This document shows positions 1 to 6,013 of a stretch of DNA of 8,351 nucleotides, one piece after another. Within the stretch, counting starts at the first letter, position 1. Each line of letters opens with the position of its first letter. The DNA is from Chloroflexota bacterium (GTDB lineage: Bacteria; Chloroflexota; Anaerolineae; Promineifilales; Promineifilaceae). The stretch covers positions 3,293,006-3,301,356 of the forward strand of contig CP070688.1 in the NCBI GenBank assembly GCA_020353135.1. Direction: 5' to 3'. The notes beneath the pieces were generated by a model that worked only from the letters and a program-made list of their open reading frames with translations, had not been told where the DNA came from and did no database searches. The translations under genes and the position numbers were made by a program.

Positions 1-1
1 C

Positions 2-469
2 AAGAGGGACGAGAAGGACGAACAGGAGCTGAGCAAGCAGGAGGAAAAATCTGTTGAAGAGAAATGGGACCGGGACCCGTTAGGAGCGCTGGTCTGGGCG
101 CTGATCTTGATCTGGGCCGGCGTGGTTCTACTGGCCGGCAACTTGGGCGCCTTCGACCTCATGAGCGAATTTGCCGAACGACTGCCTTTTGGCGGAGGGG
201 CTGATCTTCCGGTAGAGATCGATTTCTTTCCGGTGGAGGCCTGGAGTGTCTTCTGGATAGGCGCTGCGGCCATACTGCTGCTAGAGGTAGCCATCCGCGT
301 GTTGGTCCCTGCTTATCGTAAGTCGGTGGTGGGAACGCTCATCCTGGCCGGCGTCTTCGCCGGATTGGGACTTGGTACCTGGTCCTGTGTCTTGCCGCTG
401 ATCCTGATCGGCATTGGCCTGTCCATCATCTTGCGTAATTTTCAGCGAAACGGCAAGAAGGGAGAATAG
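2..469 (+). CDS. Multi-pass membrane protein, LiaF/DUF5668-like, 3' part only
   Basis: The frame is open from the first bases of the window with no convincing start, so the gene begins upstream and about 155 C-terminal residues are visible. A TTG at 107 lies inside the first membrane helix and is not a credible start. The visible part opens with about 25 highly charged residues (Lys/Glu/Asp-rich, probably cytoplasmic). The segment DPLGALVWALILIWAGVVLL then begins the first of about four hydrophobic stretches, and the protein ends in a short basic tail (RNFQRNGKKGE). The 'DPLGA.VW..ILIWAG..LL..NLG' pattern resembles the membrane part of LiaI/LiaF-type or DUF5668 proteins, which are linked to envelope stress in Firmicutes and are common in Chloroflexota. 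That match is from memory and gives no specific function. Only 33 bases separate its stop from the convergent GH3 stop, and only a 4-bp stem is seen there (475-486). Confidence 0.75.
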   Translation, partial: KRDEKDEQELSKQEEKSVEEKWDRDPLGALVWALILIWAGVVLLAGNLGAFDLMSEFAERLPFGGGADLPVEIDFFPVEAWSVFWIGAAAILLLEVAIRVLVPAYRKSVVGTLILAGVFAGLGLGTWSCVLPLILIGIGLSIILRNFQRNGKKGE

Positions 470-502
470 CCTACCGCCTTTGGGCGACCGGCACTGACTG
501 GC

Positions 503-1648
503 CTACAGTTGGTTAAGGTTCATCGTAGACAGCTCTTGCCAAACATAGCGCAGGCTCGTCCATCGACTTTCGCGGCCGATGCAGCGGAAGTACGGCCGTC
601 GAAAGGCCAGTATCACGTCGCCAATCCGATATCGGGGTAGGATCGGCGTGGAGACGATCAATTTACCCAGCTCGCGCGGGCGCATTTCGTGCAGCATTTT
701 GACGCCCGATCTCGTCTCAACCTCGAAGAAGAATTGGTCATAGTTGGGTACCCAGGCCCGGTTGACATCACGCTGCTGGCCAAACATCCCTTCGGTGGCT
801 CCATAGATTTCGCGGATCACGACCGAACCGTACAAGGCCCTCAAGCTAGGTCTGTACCGCGTATTGATGCCGGGTGCGCTTCCCAAGGTCATGATTTGCG
901 GTCGCCACAACTGCTTTGGGTAGCATTTGTGTTCTTTTCGCAAGTAACGCGCGAACTCAAGGGCTGTCTGGCATACGCCGCCGACCAGGGTAATGTTCTG
1001 ATCGCGACACTTAGCCAGCGCCAACTCGAAGCGCTTGGCCCAGGCGCTGAGCGTTTTACTGCCCCCGAGAGCGTCAATTTCTTCTTGGGTCGGCGCCGAT
1101 TCTATCGGCGTGAAGGTTGAGACATGCTTGGCATAGATGCCCGAACTATAACCGTACTCAATCTGGCGGTCGCCAGCCTCGACCTGGCCAACGGCCGATG
1201 GGAAATTTAGATTCAGGTTCAAGCCATCGAATAGATCATAGCGGTCGTTGCTGTGTACATAGTGCATCATCGCCCGACCGGCGCTGACTCGCTGGCGCAA
1301 GTCCGTCGGCGTCATGGGGATGAATTTTGACTCCCCTTTGGTGGTACCGCGGGTGATCGCCCAACCTACCGGTTCTTCGGCCAGCAACAGGTCAAATTCA
1401 CCGGCCATCACCCGATCGATGAGTGGCTTGTACGACTCGTAATCGGTCACCGGAAATGCGCGCCGAAAGTCGTGGATGGACTCGACGTTTGCCGCTCCGT
1501 GGCGACGGCCGTATGCCGTGCGGGCATAATCCGTTAACAGGCGATGCAAAACGCCGTCTTGCGCTGCAGCCGGATTTTCGACCGCTTCGTGCCACGGCCG
1601 CAGAAGGGTCTCGAGCATTCGTGAAACGGCATTTGGTTCTGGTTTCAT
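503..1648 (-). CDS. GH3-family acyl-adenylating enzyme, short form
   Basis: The 381-residue protein belongs to the GH3 branch of the acyl-adenylate (ANL) superfamily, whose members activate a carboxylic acid with ATP and, in plants, pass it to an amino acid. The substrate here is unknown. Visible motifs in order are the nucleotide loop TRGTTKGESK (99-108), the stretch LGSAPG (255-260), YGATEG (282-287, adenine/AMP site), and YRIGDVI (340-346) with the ribose-binding Asp344. GH3 proteins usually have 500-600 residues, with a C-terminal lid domain of over 100 residues after the YRxGD motif; here only about 35 residues follow. The neighbouring membrane gene fills the space beyond the stop, so a frameshifted remainder is not available. 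The ATG at 1648 follows a modest AGG-type ribosome site. It is transcribed divergently from the metallo-hydrolase gene. Family assignment is firm; catalytic competence is uncertain. Confidence 0.88.
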   Translation of the reverse strand: MKPEPNAVSRMLETLLRPWHEAVENPAAAQDGVLHRLLTDYARTAYGRRHGAANVESIHDFRRAFPVTDYESYKPLIDRVMAGEFDLLLAEEPVGWAITRGTTKGESKFIPMTPTDLRQRVSAGRAMMHYVHSNDRYDLFDGLNLNLNFPSAVGQVEAGDRQIEYGYSSGIYAKHVSTFTPIESAPTQEEIDALGGSKTLSAWAKRFELALAKCRDQNITLVGGVCQTALEFARYLRKEHKCYPKQLWRPQIMTLGSAPGINTRYRPSLRALYGSVVIREIYGATEGMFGQQRDVNRAWVPNYDQFFFEVETRSGVKMLHEMRPRELGKLIVSTPILPRYRIGDVILAFRRPYFRCIGRESRWTSLRYVWQELSTMNLNQL

Positions 1649-1692
1649 CAGAAATCAACCTGAGCCTGTAGTCCGGGGATAACGTTTCATCA

Positions 1693-1719
1693 CCCTTCGC
1701 CTGGCCGGTCGTCGAAGGG
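1693..1719 (-). promoter_or_regulatory. Hairpin in predicted GH3 leader
   Basis: CCCTTCG at 1693-1699 is an exact inverted repeat of CGAAGGG at 1713-1719, with a 13-base GC-rich spacer. It lies between the predicted GH3 transcription start and the GH3 start codon, so it would fold in the leader RNA. It could equally be a protein-binding dyad. No run of T follows, so it is not an obvious terminator. Confidence 0.35.
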
Positions 1720-1742
1720 CCACTAACGGATCTCTGTTGCCG

Positions 1743-1770
1743 ATGATAGTTAAATTGCCTAAACCGTCAA
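1743..1770 (-). promoter_or_regulatory. Predicted sigma-70 promoter for the GH3 gene
   Basis: On the minus strand TTGACG (1770-1765) and TATCAT (1748-1743) are separated by 16 bases. Each hexamer matches the consensus at five of six positions. Transcription would begin near 1736, leaving a leader of about 88 bases that contains the hairpin at 1693-1719. The -35 hexamer lies only about 20 bases before the start codon of the divergent metallo-hydrolase gene, so the two transcription units probably compete for the same DNA. Confidence 0.5.
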
Positions 1771-1789
1771 TGGCGCGTAGAGTAAGCCC

Positions 1790-2563
1790 ATGACCGACGA
1801 CGCCAGGATTACCTATGTGGGGCATGCCACACTGCTTATAGAAATGGACGGCGCTCGGTTGCTTACCGATCCGCTGCTCCGCCAGTACATTGGTCCTCTG
1901 CGACGTCGCTTCGCTCTGCCTAATGATGTGATTGAAGAGGTTGACGCAGTACTAATTTCTCATCTACATGGGGACCACCTCGATTTACCATCTTTAAAGC
2001 GGGTTGGACGGGACGTGCGAATGATAGTCCCCAAGGGCGCGGGACCTTATCTAAAGGTACGCCGCTTCCGTCGCGTGGAGGAAATCGAGAGAGGTGAATC
2101 GGCCATGATTGGTGGGCTAAGAATTGAGGCCACCCGAGCCGATCATGGCGGTCGGCAGTTACCCTGGGTACCCTGGGTTGAACCGCTAGGATACTTGATC
2201 GACGGTAGTCATGAGATTTACTTTGCCGGTGACACAGACCTATTTCCTGAAATGGCATATATTGGCCAAGAGTTAGACCTGGCCTTCTTGCCGGTTTGGG
2301 GATGGGGACCCAATCTAGGCAAGGGGCACCTGGACCCTTTCCGGGCCGCGCGAGCGCTCGAGCACCTGCGGCCGAAAGTGGCCATTCCGATCCATTGGGG
2401 CACTTACAGCCCGGTTGGCCTGGAGTTGCTGCGGCCGAAGTTTCTTACCCAGCCGCCGCTTGAATTTGCCGAACATGCCGCCGAACTGTCGCCGCCCATG
2501 ACGGTGCACGTGTTGCAGCCAGGACAATCGGTCTCGCTCGGTGAAATCATACCCAGCGTGTAA
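1790..2563 (+). CDS. Metallo-beta-lactamase-fold hydrolase, UlaG/NAPE-PLD-like
   Basis: The 257-residue soluble protein carries the metal-site signature HLHGDH (His58, His60, Asp62, His63). It also has His12 in the N-terminal GHAT motif, His119 in RADHGG, Asp148 in YFAGDTD (the usual bridging Asp), His180 in GKGHLDP, and His202 in IPIHWGTY. This set and the length fit the UlaG/YhfI/NAPE-PLD-like branch of two-metal hydrolases, which act on phosphodiester, lactone or related ester bonds. The substrate cannot be read from the sequence. No signal peptide is visible, so it is probably cytoplasmic. The start codon has no convincing Shine-Dalgarno sequence (GTAGAGTAAGCCC precedes it). The gene appears monocistronic: a divergent gene lies upstream and a hairpin cluster follows the stop. 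A 9-base tandem duplication (2160-2177) gives an in-frame PWVPWV. Confidence 0.9.
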   Translation: MTDDARITYVGHATLLIEMDGARLLTDPLLRQYIGPLRRRFALPNDVIEEVDAVLISHLHGDHLDLPSLKRVGRDVRMIVPKGAGPYLKVRRFRRVEEIERGESAMIGGLRIEATRADHGGRQLPWVPWVEPLGYLIDGSHEIYFAGDTDLFPEMAYIGQELDLAFLPVWGWGPNLGKGHLDPFRAARALEHLRPKVAIPIHWGTYSPVGLELLRPKFLTQPPLEFAEHAAELSPPMTVHVLQPGQSVSLGEIIPSV

Positions 2564-2604
2564 CGTCGGGCGTCTAACGCCCGGTGCCCGACGCTTGGCG
2601 TCGG
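2564..2604. repeat. Cluster of competing GC-rich hairpins after the metallo-hydrolase gene
   Basis: Immediately after the stop codon, CGGGCGT-CTA-ACGCCCG (2567-2583) and CCGACGC-TTG-GCGTCGG (2588-2604) form two tandem hairpins with 7-bp arms and 3-base loops. In addition, CGTCGGGC (2564-2571) is an exact inverted repeat of GCCCGACG (2586-2593), so a longer stem could form that excludes both. No T-run follows, so a canonical intrinsic terminator is not supported. A terminator-like or REP-type extragenic palindrome that ends or protects the upstream mRNA is plausible. Confidence 0.55.
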
Positions 2605-2610
2605 CCGGTA

Positions 2611-2636
2611 GGAATATGGTAATAACTCAGACGTAA
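2611..2636 (+). promoter_or_regulatory. Possible ECF-type promoter upstream of the sigma gene
   Basis: GGAAT (2611-2615) and CGTAA (2632-2636) are separated by 16 bases. This resembles the GGAAC-N16-CGT pattern of many ECF-dependent promoters. ECF operons are often self-activated, so the position ahead of the sigma gene is suggestive. The motif is short, and a chance match is quite possible. Confidence 0.25.
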
Positions 2637-2654
2637 CAAAGGCGTGAACTCGGT

Positions 2655-2683
2655 TTGCCGGACGGTTATCGATAGTCGATAAT
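2655..2683 (+). promoter_or_regulatory. Predicted sigma-70-like promoter for the sigma/anti-sigma operon
   Basis: TTGCCG (2655-2660) and GATAAT (2678-2683) are exactly 17 bases apart. The -35 box matches consensus at four of six positions and the -10 box at five. Transcription would start near 2690, giving a leader of about 20 bases before the ECF sigma gene. This would supply the basal transcription an autoregulated ECF operon needs. Confidence 0.45.
2666..2682. promoter_or_regulatory. Palindrome over the -10 region, candidate operator
   Basis: TTATCGA-TAG-TCGATAA is a perfect inverted repeat with 7-bp arms and a 3-base centre. It covers most of the spacer and most of the -10 box of the predicted sigma-operon promoter. 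That placement is typical of a repressor operator. The AT content and small centre argue against a terminator. The binding protein is not identifiable from this window. Confidence 0.4.
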
Positions 2684-2711
2684 TACTCTGGTTGCCGAGT
2701 GCCACTAAGTG

Positions 2712-3281
2712 ATGACTGATTACAGCCAATATGCGGACGAAAGACTGATTCTGGCCTGCGAATCGGGCGATTCGCAGGCTTGGGACGCTTTAGTTGAACG
2801 CTATCAGCGATTGGTCTACACGATACCGGCCCGATACGGCCTGACCCCGGCCGAAATTGACGACGTTTTTCAATCCGTTTGGCTTTCCCTTTTACGCAAT
2901 CTCAAGAATCTGCGCGATCCTAGTAGAGTGTCTGCCTGGCTGGTAACGACGGCGCGACGCGAGTGCTGGGAGCGGAGGCGCGGCTCCGACTACGAACGTA
3001 CCGTAAGTACCGATCTGGATACGGTGCTGACGGATCAAGAAGGTGACGAGCTATCCCCAGAAGAAGTTGTTGCCCAGTACCGTGAGCATGAGGTGCTGAA
3101 ACAAGCCATGGGACAATTGGGAGACCGCTGTCAGGAATTATTGTGGTTGCTCTACTTCGACGCCGCAATTCCCTCCTATGCAGATGTGGCCGAGAGGCTC
3201 GAGATGCCCATTGGATCGATCGGCCCTATGAGAGCCCGATGCTTGAAAAAGCTGCGAGGGTTACTAATGGGGGATATCTAG
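2712..3281 (+). CDS. ECF-type RNA polymerase sigma factor
   Basis: The 189-residue protein has the two-domain layout of group 4 (extracytoplasmic function) sigma factors, with no region 1 or 3. Region 2 spans roughly residues 24-94. It includes an acidic region 2.2-like stretch (EIDDVFQSVWLSLLRNL) and the DNA-melting/-10 contact segment (RVSAWLVTTARRECWERRR). Region 4 (about 127-184) carries the helix-turn-helix for the -35 element (ELLWLLYFDAAIPSYADVAERLEMPIGSIGPMRARCLKKLRGLL). Length matches the family. An in-frame GTG at 2709 lies directly before the ATG chosen here; neither has a clear ribosome site. The gene is followed after 50 bases by a zinc-finger/FecR membrane protein, the usual arrangement for a sigma factor and its anti-sigma factor. 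Its regulon cannot be seen here. Assignment is confident; the ECF subgroup is not. Confidence 0.93.
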   Translation: MTDYSQYADERLILACESGDSQAWDALVERYQRLVYTIPARYGLTPAEIDDVFQSVWLSLLRNLKNLRDPSRVSAWLVTTARRECWERRRGSDYERTVSTDLDTVLTDQEGDELSPEEVVAQYREHEVLKQAMGQLGDRCQELLWLLYFDAAIPSYADVAERLEMPIGSIGPMRARCLKKLRGLLMGDI

Positions 3282-3331
3282 CTTGACCAAAGTGTATCAG
3301 GGTCGATTGGATTCTCTCTGTATGTACGAGG

Positions 3332-4831
3332 ATGTACCGGTCACCGAGTAGTGACATGATGGACGATAATCGCGAAGAAAGCAAACATCTAACGACAGAG
3401 CAGTTACTCGATTATATCGAGGAGCGGCTTTCGTCTGATGAGATGAGGCAGGCGGAGACCCACCTCGCCGGCGATTGTTCATCCTGCCAGGACGAACTGG
3501 CATCGCTGACTCGGATGCTGAATTTAATGACGCGGAACATCTGGATTGATGCGCCCGTCCAGCAGCAAGCATCAGCTCGACAGGTCTATCGTGATCACTA
3601 CTCGGCCATGCGAGAATCGGCCAAAGGTGAGACCCGCGAGAGCTTCTCCTTCGGCCAGTGGCTGCAATCCCTTTTCGGACCTAATCGGCCACTTGTGTAC
3701 GCGGCGATCGGCATACTGCTGGTAGTGTTGGTGGCTGGGCTGTTGCTTCAGCCATGGTCAGGTCAGTCCGACGGCGCAACGGCTGAAGTCGCCGCCTATC
3801 AGGGTACCGTAGAAGTCCAATCTTCTGACGGCGACGAATGGCAGAGTGTCGAGAGCGCCGAGGAAGTAAGCACGGGCGACGACGTTCGCACCGGCGAAGA
3901 TTCGTCGATCGTTTTAAGCTTCCCCGACGAAAGTAAATTGCTCATGTCGCCCTACACTGAGATCAAGATCGTCACAATGGACCTTGACGAAGAAAGCGGT
4001 GACCAGGTTATCGTTCTGCAGCAACAAATAGGCCGGACGCAAAACTTCGTACAGCCGATGCCGACGGCGGCATCTCGCTATGAGATTCAGACACCCGCGG
4101 CGACGGTTACTGTATGGGGCACCTCATTTACCGTTGATGTGGAAGCTGATGGAACAACGCGCGTTGCTGTTACCGAAGGACAGGTACAGGTCGAAGCCCA
4201 GGGAATGACGGTCGTTCTAAACGCCGGCGAAGGGACGACGGTCGAATCCGGCAGTGCTCCTTCGGTTATCGAGCCCGTTCCGACTGATCCGATTCCGAGC
4301 GAAGTGGCGACACTGGTTTCCACAGCAGTCTCCCCGGCCATTCCAACGAGGACTCCCACTGAAGCATCCGGCGAGTCGAACGGGTTAAGAGAACCGACGG
4401 TGACGCGCCGCCCGACAGAGACAGTTGGAAGCCAGCCGACGCCGACCCCAACGTCAACATCACCATCGTCCACGGCGCCTACGCGAACGTCAACACCGTC
4501 GCCGACGTCAACACGCGAAGCTGCCACAAATACGCCGGTGCCACAACCGACCTCGACGCCACGGCCGACGTCGACACCGCGGCCGACGTCGACGCCACTA
4601 CCCACGTCGACACCTGTGCCTACCGACACGCCGCAGCCTACACCAACCGATACACCTGAGGGACCGCTGCCTACGGCCACTCCGCCTCCACCTCCGACGG
4701 CTACTAATGTGCCGCCGCCTACGCCAACGCCTACGGAGACGCCCAAGACTCCGCCAGGACAGACCAAGACGCCTCAACCGCCAGGACAGACCAAGACACC
4801 TGACCCTGGCAAGAACGGCCACACCAAGTAA
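3332..4831 (+). CDS. Transmembrane anti-sigma factor with zinc finger, FecR domain and Pro/Thr-rich tail
   Basis: The 499-residue protein probably holds the upstream ECF sigma factor at the membrane. Residues about 18-60 form an anti-sigma zinc-finger-like domain: His19, then His44, Cys49 and Cys52 in HLAGDCSSC. The H-x4-C spacing is one residue longer than the common H-x3-C. A single membrane helix at about 121-139 (LVYAAIGILLVVLVAGLLL) separates this cytoplasmic part from a FecR domain at about 150-305, which includes the typical ...TPAATVTVWGTSFTV... and VAVTEGQVQV strands. From about 335 to the end the protein is low-complexity Pro/Thr/Ser, including four PTSTP-x units (406-429) and two PPGQTKTP units. 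No sorting signal or second helix follows. ATGs at 3356 and 3359 are alternative starts, because no ribosome site favours 3332. The signal sensed is unknown. Confidence 0.88.
   Translation: MYRSPSSDMMDDNREESKHLTTEQLLDYIEERLSSDEMRQAETHLAGDCSSCQDELASLTRMLNLMTRNIWIDAPVQQQASARQVYRDHYSAMRESAKGETRESFSFGQWLQSLFGPNRPLVYAAIGILLVVLVAGLLLQPWSGQSDGATAEVAAYQGTVEVQSSDGDEWQSVESAEEVSTGDDVRTGEDSSIVLSFPDESKLLMSPYTEIKIVTMDLDEESGDQVIVLQQQIGRTQNFVQPMPTAASRYEIQTPAATVTVWGTSFTVDVEADGTTRVAVTEGQVQVEAQGMTVVLNAGEGTTVESGSAPSVIEPVPTDPIPSEVATLVSTAVSPAIPTRTPTEASGESNGLREPTVTRRPTETVGSQPTPTPTSTSPSSTAPTRTSTPSPTSTREAATNTPVPQPTSTPRPTSTPRPTSTPLPTSTPVPTDTPQPTPTDTPEGPLPTATPPPPPTATNVPPPTPTPTETPKTPPGQTKTPQPPGQTKTPDPGKNGHTK
4547..4618 (+). 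repeat. 18-bp in-frame tandem repeat encoding PTSTP-x
   Basis: There are four consecutive 18-base units of the type CCGACGTCGACGCCACGG. They differ mainly at third positions and in the last codon (Arg, Arg, Leu, Val), and each encodes PTSTP plus one variable residue. The array lies within the disordered tail of the anti-sigma protein. Identical nucleotide stretches suggest growth by slippage or unequal recombination, so length could vary among strains. Confidence 0.8.
4751..4797 (+). repeat. 27-bp-period direct repeat near the end of the anti-sigma gene
   Basis: The 20-base string at 4751-4770 recurs exactly at 4778-4797. Each copy encodes part of a PPGQTKTP unit, giving PPGQTKTPQPPGQTKTP near the C-terminus. 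Exact identity of the 20 bases points to recent duplication. It is a different unit from the PTSTP array upstream. Confidence 0.75.
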
Positions 4832-4922
4832 TAGAAGCGTTCCCCTTTCTTTCTTGAAGTCACAGCCAAGTCGGGCTCGCTCGAGCAGTTTCGATAGCGT
4901 GTGCCCCTACCTTTCGTCCAAC

Positions 4923-4956
4923 CGAGTTGAGCGCTGTACAATCTGCGCTCGACTCG
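4923..4956. promoter_or_regulatory. 12-bp-arm inverted repeat around a -10-like box, upstream of the aldo/keto reductase
   Basis: CGAGTTGAGCGC (4923-4934) pairs with GCGCTCGACTCG (4945-4956) at 11 of 12 positions, and the exception is a T/G pair. The 10-base centre, TGTACAATCT, contains TACAAT (4937-4942), a five-of-six match to a -10 box. A start near 4949 would suit the reductase gene. The matching -35 is poor (TTCGTC at 4913-4918, 18-base spacer), so regulation by a bound protein is plausible. Alternatively the dyad is an RNA hairpin ending the upstream anti-sigma transcript, although no T-run follows. Confidence 0.45.
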
Positions 4957-4980
4957 ATGTAGTGAAGGGCACTTACAGCT

Positions 4981-5988
4981 ATGTACCAGGATAAAGATCT
5001 CGTGCATTTGGGCCGGACAGGGTTACGAGTTACTCCCATTGGTCTGGGATTGGCCGCTCTCGGACGCCCCGGCTATATCAACCTTGGTCATGCCGATGAC
5101 CTTAGCCGTGATTATCGATTGTCGGCCATGGAAGCGCACAGCCATGAGATGCTGGATCTGGCCTGGGAACTGGGCGTACGCTACTATGATGTTGCGCGAT
5201 CCTACGGCCGGGCCGAGATGTTCTTAGGCGCGTGGCTCAAGGCCCGCAAAATAGCGCCTGGTTCGGTCACCGTAGGTTCAAAGTGGGGCTATACCTATAC
5301 CGCTGACTGGCAGGTTGAGGCGCATGAGCACGAAGTCAAGGACCATTCCCTGCCCGTTCTGCGGCGCCAGTCGCGGGAGAGCCGGACGATCCTGGGAGAA
5401 CATCTCGATTTGTACCAAATCCATTCGGCGACATTGGACAGTGGCGTATTGCAGAATACGGTCGTTCTTGGTGAACTAGCCCGGATGCGAGACGAAGGAG
5501 TCGTCATCGGCCTTTCTTTGAGCGGCCCGCGTCAGCCCGAGACATTGCGCAAGGCGATGAGCATACGTGTAGATGGCCAGCCCTTGTTTGGCGCCGTGCA
5601 GGCTACCTGGAACCTGCTTGAGCCATCGGCCGGGGCCGCGCTTCAGGAAGCGCACGACGCCGGACTGGGCGTAATTGTCAAAGAAGTGCTGGCCAACGGC
5701 CGGCTCACGAATCGAAACGACGACCCCGCCTTCTGGGCGAAACACCAGCAATTGGAGGAGTCGGCCGGCGGGTTGGGTGTTGGCATCGATGCGCTAGCCC
5801 TGGCGGCCGTATTGGCCCAACCCTGGGCGGACGTGGCCCTGAGCGGTGCGGCAAACGCCGACCATTTGCGATCCAATTTGGCTGCCGCCGAGTTGGAATG
5901 GGATGAAGAGATGGGTGATCGCCTGCGGCCACTGGTCGAGCCGCCAGAGGACTACTGGGCTACCCGGGCCAAATTGGCCTGGAACTGA
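4981..5988 (+). CDS. Aldo/keto reductase family oxidoreductase
   Basis: The 335-residue protein is an NADP(H)-type aldo/keto reductase, a soluble TIM-barrel enzyme that interconverts carbonyls and alcohols. The full catalytic tetrad is visible: Asp70 and Tyr75 in YYDVARSYG, Lys101 in VGSKWGY, and His148 in LYQIHS. The opening LGRTGLRVTPIGLG is the usual first strand of the family. VKEVLANGRL is a later barrel strand. The C-terminal ALAAVLAQPWADVALSGAANADHLRSNL corresponds to the cofactor-binding end, although the usual 'IPG' is replaced by LSGA. Residues 30-55 and 108-125 are somewhat longer or more polar than in typical members. The ATG is preceded by GAAGGG at 4964-4969, about 11 bases away. 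The gene stands alone, convergent with the amidase gene and only 25 bases from its stop. The substrate is unknown. Confidence 0.92.
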   Translation: MYQDKDLVHLGRTGLRVTPIGLGLAALGRPGYINLGHADDLSRDYRLSAMEAHSHEMLDLAWELGVRYYDVARSYGRAEMFLGAWLKARKIAPGSVTVGSKWGYTYTADWQVEAHEHEVKDHSLPVLRRQSRESRTILGEHLDLYQIHSATLDSGVLQNTVVLGELARMRDEGVVIGLSLSGPRQPETLRKAMSIRVDGQPLFGAVQATWNLLEPSAGAALQEAHDAGLGVIVKEVLANGRLTNRNDDPAFWAKHQQLEESAGGLGVGIDALALAAVLAQPWADVALSGAANADHLRSNLAAAELEWDEEMGDRLRPLVEPPEDYWATRAKLAWN

Positions 5989-6013
5989 CCCGAATCCGGC
6001 GCCCAAGAGATGA

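Noticed and set aside
689..1120. Plus-strand frame of 143 codons inside the GH3 gene
   Set aside because: It is antisense to strongly conserved GH3 motifs, has no recognisable domain, and its composition fits a shadow frame.
470..1648. GH3 gene as a frameshifted pseudogene
   Set aside because: Adenylation motifs are intact and in frame, and the downstream DNA is occupied by a different gene on the other strand with no trace of a GH3 C-terminal domain.
2160..2177. 9-base tandem duplication TACCCTGGG in the metallo-hydrolase gene (PWVPWV)
   Set aside because: It is in frame at a loop of variable sequence in this family. With only two copies, it is a minor curiosity and not a functional element.
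3283..3312. TTGACC between the sigma and anti-sigma genes as an internal promoter
   Set aside because: The best -10 candidate at suitable spacing (TTGGAT) matches only three of six positions, and the genes are better explained as one transcript.
4087..4767. Long minus-strand frame (226 codons) rich in Gly and Val, opposite the anti-sigma gene
   Set aside because: It is the complement of the Pro/Thr-coding repeats: CCG/ACG-type codons read backwards give Gly/Val strings. The plus-strand frame has clear domains and this one has none.
4547..4797. Short repeats that could suggest a CRISPR array or minisatellite outside a gene
   Set aside because: Units are 18 or 27 bases, in frame, without unique spacers, and encode PTSTP and PPGQTKTP within an intact gene.
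4425..4994. Plus-strand Arg-rich frame (189 codons) overlapping the end of the anti-sigma gene
   Set aside because: It is a frame-shifted reading of the same low-complexity repeats. Arg/His strings come from CGN and CAC read out of frame, and it runs into the reductase promoter region with no ribosome site.
5967..5979. GGCCAAATTGGCC palindrome near the end of the reductase gene as a terminator
   Set aside because: It lies within the coding sequence, leaves only a 4-bp stem with a usable loop, and has no T-run.
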